DNA of 22,586 nucleotides from Funneliformis mosseae. Its lineage: Eukaryota; Glomeromycota; Glomeromycetes; Glomerales; Glomeraceae. Numbering within the stretch: the stretch's first letter is position 1; each line of letters begins with the position of its first letter. The position numbers were made by a program, and so were the translations under genes. The stretch lies in assembly GCA_910592005.1 (NCBI GenBank), contig CAJVPP010001121.1:1-22586 (forward strand). The letters run 5' to 3'. Of this stretch, positions 9,996 to 17,824 are shown one piece after another. A model generated the notes under the pieces. It did not search any database, was not told where the DNA came from, and was given only the letters and a program-made list of their open reading frames with translations.

Positions 9996-11413
9996 ATGAA
10001 TGATTTAATTAGAGACAGAAGTCCATTAACTAATAATGAACGAAAGATGATTTTTAACGTCTATTAACATTTTTTAAAGGTTCGACAATACTAAAGCAAC
10101 ATCATAACTTATCGTTATGCAAGAAAGTTACTGCAGTTCTTGGTATTAGGGAGGCTACAGTTATACGAGTAATTGCTGAACAAAATAAAAAAAACAATGG
10201 AGAATTTCAAACATAAAAAATCCTAGGTCAGCCAAAAAATACATTTGACCATAATATTCCCGAAATTTTACGAAGTTTTATTATGTCTGCAAATACCTCT
10301 GGTATTCCACTTTCAACATAAATATTACGACAAAAGCTTGAAGAAAATGGCTATAAATTATCAAAATGACAGTTACTTCATTTACTTCATAAATTGGAAT
10401 ATTATTATGGCCGTAGTGGGCGTTGAAATATATTGCATGAATCACCAGCAAATGTTGCTTTTCATAATCATTATTTATGATATCAGTTTAAAAACTTATA
10501 AGAAAATAACAAAGTTCCAACTAGGCCAAAAGTTTTTTTGGATGAATCATATTGTCATTTGCATCATACTACAAATTGTACTTGGGTGCTAAGTCATAGG
10601 GTAGTATATTCACCAAGACGTGGTTTCTTAATTATTATTTTTAGAGTAATAATTATAATACGTAACGGTAATACTAATAAGCTTTTTGGGGAAGTTGTTC
10701 CTAATTCACTTCTTATATGGGATCCATCAATAAAACTACTTTTATCAAGAGGAAGAAAATAAGCAAATGCTGATACCTGGGATAATATTCTTGAAGTTAT
10801 TCAAAATTTCAATATTGCAGCGGACTATATTGACTATTATAGAAATTTTACAGCTGAAATATTTGAAGATCTTTTTGATAAACTCTATGCTAATATTAAG
10901 GAACGCTATGGGCTAGTAAATATTTATATGGATGGTACTCAGTATTACAAACATCGAGTTAAACAAGTACCAATATCAAACTCGAGAAAGGATACATTAA
11001 TTACTTGGTTAACTTTAGCTGATATTGATATTCCGGAAAATTCTACCAAAGCAGAATTATAGGAGTTAGTAAAACAAAATAAAGCAAATATATCTTTTAA
11101 GTATGTTAAGATAGCTAGAGAACATAGTTACAATTTATTTTACACTTTACTTTATCATTATGAACTCCAACCAATCGAAGGAGTTTGGTCAACTGTTAAA
11201 GGTGAGGTTGTCAGGTCCGGTCTTCACCCAAATCTTTTAGCTATTAGAGACAAATTGTTGCATGCCTTTAATGAAAAAATTACCACTAAAGTTATTGTTA
11301 GATTTTGGAAAAGAGCACTTGACAAAGCCATAGAATATAAAGAATCAAGCGATGATATGTTATTAGCTGAAAGTGATTATGAAGATTCTGAAATTGAAGA
11401 AATTGATGATTAA
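9996..11413 (+). pseudogene. Sailor-like DDE transposase pseudogene (spacing D-81-E)
   Basis: The frame opens at ATG 9996 (MNDLIRDRSPLTNNERKMIF, helix-turn-helix type start) and shifts once in a T-run near 10,068-10,075. From there it keeps one frame to TAA 11411-11413, about 470 codons in all. Readable blocks: VTAVLGIREATVIRVIAEQN (HTH), IPEILRSFIMSAN, VFLDESYCHLHH with first Asp codon at 10541, VNIYMDGTQYYKHR with second Asp at 10931, and LQPIEGVWSTVKGEV with Glu at 11177. The acidic tail is DYEDSEIEEIDD. Between the second Asp and Glu there is an inserted segment with SNSRKDTLITWL and LVKQNK. About nine in-frame stops occur, mostly TAA where Gln is expected and TGA where Trp or Arg is expected. 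No intron is needed. The copy is dead but recent enough to read end to end. Confidence 0.85.
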
Positions 11414-11869
11414 TAAAATTTTTTATAGAAATTTTATATTTTAATAAAACTTATATTAAAAATATTTCTCAAAATCTATATAATAAATAAAAATATTTAA
11501 ATGTTTATATTAAATTTAAAAATTTATTTTTTTATTATAAATATATTGATGTATCTACATTTTTGCATCAGACTATATAAATATTTAAATCTATTTGAAC
11601 TCTTTTTTTGTTATTTAATATTTTGATATCAATTTTAGCATAAAATTATCCTATTAAATTACATTATTAATTTTAGCCTTTTAGCTAGAATTTAATTTCT
11701 TTTAGTATATTAAAATTTTATTATATTACTTATTATTGAAAATATCATTAAATGTAGTTAAATGAAATGAAATTATATTTAGTAGTATAACTTATTCAAG
11801 CCTAAATATATACTTTTTATTTTATAATATTTTAAAATTAATTTTAAAAAAAATGATCTATTAAAAAAT
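11414..11869. other. 3' flank of the Sailor-like element and AT-rich spacer
   Basis: Bases 11414-11550 are the element's AT-rich 3' non-coding part; bases 11578-11869 are AT-rich DNA without a recognisable remnant. Confidence 0.5.
11551..11575 (-). repeat. Right terminal inverted repeat of the Sailor-like element
   Basis: Reads inward TAGTCTGATGCAAAAA and ends GATAC; the partner is 9837-9861. TA follows directly at 11576-11577. Confidence 0.75.
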
Positions 11870-11871
11870 AT

Positions 11872-12165
11872 TTAGAATTATTAAATCTTATCTTTAAGTA
11901 TTAATATGTTAAGTCTCATCTTTATAAGATGAGATTTAATTAGTATTAAATTTTAAATCTAAGATACTTAGATTATTTTCTAGTATATCTTATTTTTTTT
12001 AAATCTAATTTTTTTATAAATATTAAATAAAAAAAATTATATCACTAAAGTAAATACTATTAAATTTTACTTTTAATTAATATCTTTAGAATAAAAATAT
12101 GCTAAGTTTTACCTTTAAGTCTTATCTTTAGAAAATACATATATTAAATTTTACTTTTAGGTAAA
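11872..12165. repeat. Array of degenerate AARTYTTAYYTTTA words
   Basis: At least six diverged copies of a 15-18 bp word are scattered here: near 11878 (TTAAATCTTATCTTTA), 11909, 12058 (TTAAATTTTACTTTTA), 12100 (CTAAGTTTTACCTTTA), 12115 and 12143. The differences are mainly A/G and C/T. The array lies directly outside the left end of the Tc1 element. Confidence 0.45.
11890..11962. repeat. Hairpin-forming inverted repeat
   Basis: The core arms TCTCATCTT and AAGATGAGA are perfect and separated by TAT (11914-11934). Imperfect pairing extends outward through TTAATATG on the left and TAGTATTAA on the right, giving arms of about 24 bp or more. It sits inside the degenerate word array. Confidence 0.6.
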
Positions 12166-12205
12166 TTAGCATATTTAAAATTCAATTTTAAAACTTTATT
12201 CTATA

Positions 12206-12234
12206 AAGGGTGATCACAGGTATCTAAACGATTA
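12206..12234 (+). repeat. Left terminal inverted repeat of the Tc1 element
   Basis: AAGGGTGATCACAGGTATCT and onward pairs with the reverse complement of 13483-13511. The differences are almost all transitions. Confidence 0.7.
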
Positions 12235-12341
12235 ATTAAACTATTTAAATTTACTTATTATATTAACTTTTTTTTAGAATAAGCAAAAAATTTATTTGTT
12301 CTGAATATTTTCTATATATTTTATTAAAAAAAAATAAAAAA

Positions 12342-13363
12342 CTAATATTTTGTTGAATTACCTTTAGCTGTTATACATCTTTAAATATGACAGACATACT
12401 TTTAATTAAATTTTGAATATACTTAAGTAGAATTGAATACTAAGCATATTTTACCTTATGTTTAAATCTTCTATATTTTTAGATTGATTAGGCAAGTTAC
12501 GAGTTTCTTATCAATTTCATTTCAAAGATTTTCAATAGGATTTAAATTAAGGCTTTGTGCAGGTTAAGGTAGCATAGAAATTTTAGAGGCATTATGAATA
12601 TTAGCGATAATTTTTATTTAATGAGGTAAGATATTATCCTCTTAAAAAATTTCTTATTTATGAGAAACTAATTTGTAAATTGAAGGAATAATATATCTCT
12701 ATAATACGTTTGTATATTTTTGTCCTATTACAGATTTGCGAGAGAAATAAAAGGTTCTAGCCTATATCACGAAAAGCATTTTCAAAATATTCAATTAGGA
12801 TTGTGTTTTACTATAGCAGTTAAACAAGAAAGATCAAATTCTTTTTCTAGTATATGTCATATACGTAAGCTACGATTTTATAAAAATTGGCTAAAATGTT
12901 GATTCATCAGACCATACAACTTTCTTCTATTTTGCAATTGTCTAATCTTCTCATTTCAATACCCAAGCTAATCTTTTTTCTTTATTATTTTCAGAAATTA
13001 ATAGTTTAGAGCGGATAACATATAAACGTAAGCTGACTTTTTTAAGAATCTGACAAATTGTAACAGTTAAAACTTTTTATTTAGTCTATAATTCTTAAAT
13101 TTTTATGTGATAAAACGACGATGTTTTAAATTTTGTGTAATAATTTTTTTGAGTGAAGATTGTATATTTGAATTAAAAAGTGACTTCAGGTTAATATTTT
13201 TTCAGTATTGCAGAACCAGTTTTTTTAAAATATTTTATCATATCATGAAACGTTAGTTTACTATATTGAATGATATCAGTAATTTTTGATATGAATTACT
13301 TTATTTGTAGCTATAAAAAATTGCTTCACATTGTTCAGCATTTAATTCTTTTATTTTAACCAT
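12342..13363 (-). pseudogene. Tc1-type DD34E transposase pseudogene
   Basis: Starts at ATG 13363 (MVKIKELNAEQCEAIFYSYK then a stop), followed after a frame change by an HTH-like part (DIIQYSKLTFHDMIKYFKKTGSAI). The catalytic core is clear: KKVVWSDESTF with first Asp codon 12906-12908, EDNILPH with second Asp 12636-12638, and LNLNPIENL followed by a TGA for Trp with Glu 12531-12533. Exactly 34 residues separate the second Asp and the Glu. The tail RNLPNQSKNIEDL continues in a shifted frame to ITAKGNSTKY and TAG at 12342-12344. There are many stops (TAA for Gln, TGA for Trp) and at least two frame changes, so the gene is dead. The total of about 340 codons is the usual Tc1 length. Confidence 0.85.
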
Positions 13364-13482
13364 TTTTGTTCGAAAGAAAATTATTTGTTATTATTGTAAT
13401 CAACATCCATTTATATCCTAAACAAATGTTTAAATTAGAAATATATGTAAATATGTAAACAAAGTGAATAAACAAAAAATAC

Positions 13483-13511
13483 TTATTATTTAAATACTCG
13501 TAATCACTCTC
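13483..13511 (-). repeat. Right terminal inverted repeat of the Tc1 element
   Basis: Reads inward GAGAGTGATTACGAGTATTT; partner of 12206-12234. Confidence 0.7.
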
Positions 13512-13748
13512 TATATAATTTATTATAATATTTAGTGATATTTACCTAAATTATTTTTATTATAACTAAACTTTCATCAAATTTTGTATTTGACTAAATC
13601 TTTGACTAAAGTTTAAACCTTTTAACAAATAATAAATAACTAAATCTAAATTGATTTATAATATATAAATTATAAATTTTTATTTATTTATTTTAATTAA
13701 ATATATAATCAAAAAATATACTAATTAATAATATAGATAATAATTATT

Positions 13749-13911
13749 TATATAAAAAATTTGCTAAAAAAACTAAGTTCTAAGAACTTTTTTGACTAAA
13801 ATTAAGATCTTATTATATTTAATTTAATAATATCAAAACTAAAATATAATAAAAATCAAAATTTGTTAAAAAATTCTTAGAGTCTAATTTTTCCAATAAA
13901 CTTCTCATATA
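13749..13911. mobile_element. MITE-like element, copy 1 (163 bp)
   Basis: A short non-coding element whose ends form a long inverted repeat. The left end TATATAAAAAATTTGCT pairs with the right end read inward TATATGAGAAGTTTATT, and pairing continues through CTAAGTTCTAAGAA against TTAGACTCTAAGAA and then an A/T-rich core. Nearly the whole element is palindromic. Its ends, length and core word AAAATATAATAA are shared with copy 2. No transposase is inside; the autonomous partner is unknown. Confidence 0.6.
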
Positions 13912-14372
13912 GTAAATAAAATATAATAAATAGTATTTTATTTACAAAAATTCTAAATTTCTAAAATTTATAGTAAAATAAAATATGAAAAATTATGAGT
14001 TAAAATCCATGAAAAATCTATAAAAATAAAGTTTTAGTATTAGACTTTTTAATTATTAAAGTTTAAATAATTTTAGTTTTGTCAAATAACTAAATATTTA
14101 AATTTTGCTTAGTATTATTAATAGTAGGAATGTTAAGTGATTCTTAACCAGTCCTTATAATTTAAAAGATTACTAACTCTAGAGAAGTATAATTACTTAT
14201 TTATAATAATAACTTCTATCAAAAAAATGATATAAAAATTTTATAATTAATTTGTAAAAAGTGAAATAATATTCAAAATTAGCAATTTTGATGGGACTGC
14301 TAAGTATAGAATTAGTCTTTAGATTAGTGATTTTTATTAGAAAAAAATTGTAATTTATGTATATTAAATAAA
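13912..14372. other. AT-rich spacer between the two MITE copies
   Basis: No coding remnant was seen. The reverse complement of AGGACTGGTTAAGA lies at 14142-14155; the same 14-mer occurs on the plus strand at 8830-8843. Confidence 0.5.
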
Positions 14373-14537
14373 ATAATAAAAGGTTTATTAGGAAAATAGG
14401 ACTCTAGAAATTTTTAATAAAATTTTATTTTTTTTTATATTTTAATTTTTAATGTTATTAGATTAAAATATAATAAGGTTTTAATTTTAGTTAAAAAATT
14501 TTTAAGAGTCGCATTTTTCTAGCAAACTTCCTATATA
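14373..14537. mobile_element. MITE-like element, copy 2 (165 bp)
   Basis: The inward-read right end TATATAGGAAGTTTGCT continues GAAAAATGCGACTC. It pairs with the left end AAGGTTTATTAGGAAAATAG, which continues GACTCTAGAAATTTTTAATA. Both the ends and the core resemble copy 1, and the length differs by only 2 bp. This copy keeps a CpG in one end (ATGCGACTC) where the others have A/T, so that end may be nearest to the ancestral sequence. Confidence 0.6.
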
Positions 14538-14745
14538 ATATATGTAATTTTTATATATCAAATAATATATACAATATATGTATATTATGTATACTATAAT
14601 ATATATAATATACATATTTTATATATCTGTAATTCTTTTATTTTTCTTATTTTATATATGTAATAATTATGTATATATTATACTTTAATTACAAATATCA
14701 AAAACATAATATTCTATATATATTTCTATATAAATATATATTTTA
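14530..14745. repeat. AT dinucleotide-rich low-complexity stretch
   Basis: Mostly alternating TATATA and TATGTATA words with very little C or G. It directly adjoins the right end of MITE copy 2. Confidence 0.55.
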
Positions 14746-16270
14746 TAAGATAATCTTTTGACAGAAATCAATTATATATACTTTTAAATTATTAGTTAGT
14801 TGATATGCTAATATATTACTCAAATGTATTTTTTTTTAAAAAAACTTTTTCAATAATATTTTTATATTATTCACTAGTAGTTTATGGTTATATTGCTGAT
14901 AATTCTAATGAAGAAACTAGTTATTTAAGTTTATTATATATAAGATTATATTTTTCAGTAAAATAAAAAAAATTGTGATATTAATCTTGTTGATATTGAT
15001 TTAATTTATCAAACAAAACTTCAAATAAAAGTAAATATTCTTTAAATTTTGTATAATATAGATCTATATATTACAATACTGTAAATAAATATTTAATAAA
15101 CTTTTTAAAAGTATTATATGTTACATTTTTCTATTTAACTTTTTTATTTTAAAATAATTTAATAATATCATTATAAAGTAAGTCTCAACAAATATTTTTC
15201 TTTTTTTATTCTAAAAGGCAAATATGTTATAAACTTTTTATAAGTAAATTAAATGCATTTTGATCTTTGGTAAAGAAGTTCTTAAATACTAACCTTTATT
15301 ATTTTTAAAATAAATTTAATATGAGTAAATTTAATTCAAATAGTATTATTATATTATTTTGCAATTTTTTCTTTACATAAACATATTTTTCTAAAGACTT
15401 TTTCAAAAATACCTGAATATCATAATATTAAAAATATAATGAAAATTATCTATTAATAATACTTTTATAATTTTATCTAAAATGATAATTTTTACTTTTT
15501 TAAGTATACTCACAATAAAAAAAACCTATTGTATAATAAAATATCAATATTATAATATAAAATATTTATATATATATATAAATTTATTATTGTTTATGAC
15601 TTGTAACAATTAATAACTAAAATAAAAGATCTTATTTAATATATTTAATATTTTATTTAATATATTAGTCATTTATATTAATATATTTATATATTAAAAT
15701 AATTATTTTTTATAATAACAGATTTATATAATAAAAATCTATACATACTTAATTTAATTCTGATCAGTATTATAGTAAAATTATAGTCATATAATCATAA
15801 AATATATGTTATTTAACTACCTTTTATTAGCTTAGTAAAATGTAAGATTTATATTAAATAAAGTATTAGATTTAGATAATCTTATATAAAAAATTAATTA
15901 AAATTTATATTTTTTTGTTTTTATATAATCTGATATAATCTTAATAAAATTTGTAATTGAGTTTATCATTTGAATTCATTAATTAAATTTATTTGTAATC
16001 TTATCTTTCAAGTTTTCATACTTAACAAATTTATTAAGTAAAATATATAAATTTGGTAAAGTTAAGAGTTAAATAGATTCTAATATCTTAATTACAATTA
16101 AAATAGAAAGTTAAATATAGTTAATTTGAGATAAAGAATTCTATGATGATATTATAAATTAACAGAAAAATTTATTATTTTTTCAAATAATACATTTTTA
16201 AGTTATAAATTATTATTAATTAAATTAAGCTAGATAATCAAAATTATATTATGAATTTTATTATATATTT
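14746..16270. other. AT-rich stretch without recognisable genes
   Basis: Nothing definable apart from a (TA)n run near 15570-15582. A short protein-like phrase (VYGYIADNSNEETSY, about 14,885-14,930 plus strand) is followed quickly by stops and was not accepted as a gene remnant. Confidence 0.5.
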
Positions 16271-16279
16271 CAACATTAA

Positions 16280-16400
16280 TCTAATAATAATATAGTTTAT
16301 TAAATACAATATATTTAAATAGATATATTATAATCAATGATTATATAATCTATTTGAATATATTATATTTAACTAACTACAATATAATTTAATAATAAAT
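16280..16400. repeat. Long imperfect palindrome (about 120 bp)
   Basis: Centred near 16336-16337. The left arm contains AATATATTTAAATAGATATA and the right arm, read in reverse complement, AATATATTCAAATAGATTATA. Pairing continues outward through TAGTTTATTAAATAC against TAGTTAGTTAAATAT and weakly to about 16280 and 16400. There is almost no loop. It is probably a foldback or MITE-type relic. Confidence 0.6.
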
Positions 16401-16526
16401 AAAAATAAATATAGATATAATATTAAAACTAAGAATAAATATTATTTTATTATACTATAATCTAATAAATGGTTATATTATAATCTAAATAATTACAATC
16501 AGTAATATATATTAGAAATTGAAAGC

Positions 16527-16603
16527 ACTTTTTGACTTCTAATTCTTTTAATTCTAACAATATTTTCAATTCTAATAAAAAGTTATTGGAAGTTTTTAAT
16601 ACC
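16527..16603 (+). repeat. Direct repeat copy A (about 76 bp)
   Basis: Contains TTTTCAATTCTAATAAAAAG then TTATTGGAA; it matches copy B at most positions, mainly with A/G and C/T differences. The word AATTCTAAT recurs inside each copy. Confidence 0.6.
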
Positions 16604-16645
16604 TATAAAAATATATAAATTTTATATTAAGTGAAAATTAATAAT

Positions 16646-16722
16646 ACTTTTAAACTTTCAATTCTATCAATTCTAATAATACTTCCAATTCTAATAAAAA
16701 TTATTGGAAAATTCTAATGCTT
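16646..16722 (+). repeat. Direct repeat copy B (about 76 bp)
   Basis: Second copy, 119 bp downstream of copy A, with CTTCCAATTCTAATAAAAAT then TATTGGAAAA. The flanking DNA on both sides carries several TATAATCTAATA words, suggesting a larger repeat family. Confidence 0.6.
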
Positions 16723-16799
16723 ATTACTGGTCACAATATAATCTAGTAACTATATTATGTCTTATTAGATACATTATAATCTAACATTATAATTTAGTT

Positions 16800-17824
16800 C
16801 AAGTCATATTTGGCTTTATTATTTTGGGTAAAATAATTCTATTTATATTAAGAACATTTGAAAGTATTGAAGTAATATATTAAAAAAAATTATTTAGGAT
16901 TATTATATTAAATTTTGATTTAAAACAATTTTTACCTTTTTTATTTAAAGATAATTTTCTATCTCTTAAAATATTTGTTATACTTTTAAATTAAGATACT
17001 AATCCATTTATTATTTATTTGTTATATAAAAGATCTGATATTTGTTGCTACACAAACATTGGCTTGACCAAATCGGATTAGTCAATTGACAATGTTGATA
17101 ACCTTAGATGGATAAGCGTTTTTATTCGTCACATATTTATATTTGTTGGTTTAGTATTATTTTGCTCTATTTAACAAATTTAGGTTAGAAATAAAAAAGG
17201 ATTTAATTCATAACCTACAAAACAGATATTCAAGATTTACATAAACCCAAAATTCAATAAGAACTTGACATTAGACAAAATCATCAAGATTATTGAAAAT
17301 CATCATGAATCTCTGAATGAACTGGCCTGTTTCATGCCAAAAAAATTTTTTTTTTTTTAATTATAAGAAAAAAACTATTTACAAATTATTTTGATACCGC
17401 CAAAAATAAACCAATTATATTATAGGATTTTTTTCTATAATAAATACGGTATATTCAAACACTTCCCTGAGTGCTCAATGTTATTGACGGTAAATCTCTA
17501 AAATTAAAATATTTACATAAACAAATAAATTTGTTTCAATGCTCATCATAATGTTAATTACAATTAAATTTGCCCCTTAATGTTGGTTAACTTTTTTTTT
17601 GTTTTGTTACTTACATAAAGGGAAATGTAAAGTGTTTCACCAAAACACCAAAAATAATAATAAGAATAAAAATAAATTATACAAACATTAAAATAATGCC
17701 AATCACAACAGCAATAATAAAATAATAATAAAATGAATAACAGTTATACAATAATTAAGATTATTGTTCTTTTCATCAATTTTTTGCAGATATACATCAC
17801 AATATCTACGACGATTTGTATGAT
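16800..17824. other. Transition into the genic compartment; 3' flank of the AFF-like gene
   Basis: Up to about 17,040 the DNA is like the repeat compartment; after that G, C and CpG become common. No gene was found. An A7T14 stretch lies at about 17,340-17,360. The part next to 17,825 should include the 3' UTR of the minus-strand gene; there is no clean AATAAA on that strand close to the stop, only AATAAT-like words. Confidence 0.5.

Larger units (their letters stand above)
9837..11575 (+). mobile_element. IS630-Tc1-mariner superfamily element, Sailor/DD82E-like (1,739 bp), inactivated
   Basis: Terminal inverted repeats of at least 25 bp flank a single transposase frame: TGATCTGGTGCAAAAA at the left, and TAGTCTGATGCAAAAA inward from the right. 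They match at 19 of 25 positions. TA dinucleotides sit directly outside both ends (9835-9836 and 11576-11577), as expected for TA-targeting elements. The transposase has the three catalytic acidic residues in one consistent frame. The spacing of 81 residues between the second Asp and the Glu is far longer than the 34 of classical Tc1 and close to the DD82E group described as Sailor. The placement in that group is inference from spacing alone. Confidence 0.75.
12206..13511 (-). mobile_element. Classical Tc1 (DD34E) element, 1.3 kb, inactivated
   Basis: The ends form an inverted repeat. TATAAAGGGTGATCAC at the left (from 12202) pairs with TATAGAGAGTGATTAC read inward from 13515. Over 33 aligned bases 24 match, and 8 of the 9 differences are transitions. 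The exact end is ambiguous because TA is repeated (TATA); TA at 12204-12205 and 13512-13513 are taken as the target duplication. The length of 1,306 bp and the single transposase frame on the minus strand are typical of Tc1. Confidence 0.8.

Noticed and set aside
10245..10592. 115-codon open frame on the plus strand
   Set aside because: It runs out of frame over the Sailor-like transposase, whose own frame carries the conserved DDE motifs; the open frame is a by-product of low stop density in one shifted frame.
4695..13515. Reassigned stop codons (TAA and TAG read as Gln) as an explanation for the broken transposases
   Set aside because: Some TAG and TGA stand where Trp is expected and there are frameshifts too; the AFF-like and CHD1-like genes use normal Gln codons. 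Mutational decay explains everything.
14880..14940. Protein-like phrase VYGYIADNSNEETSY
   Set aside because: Too short and followed by stops in all frames; no neighbouring similarity, so chance cannot be excluded.
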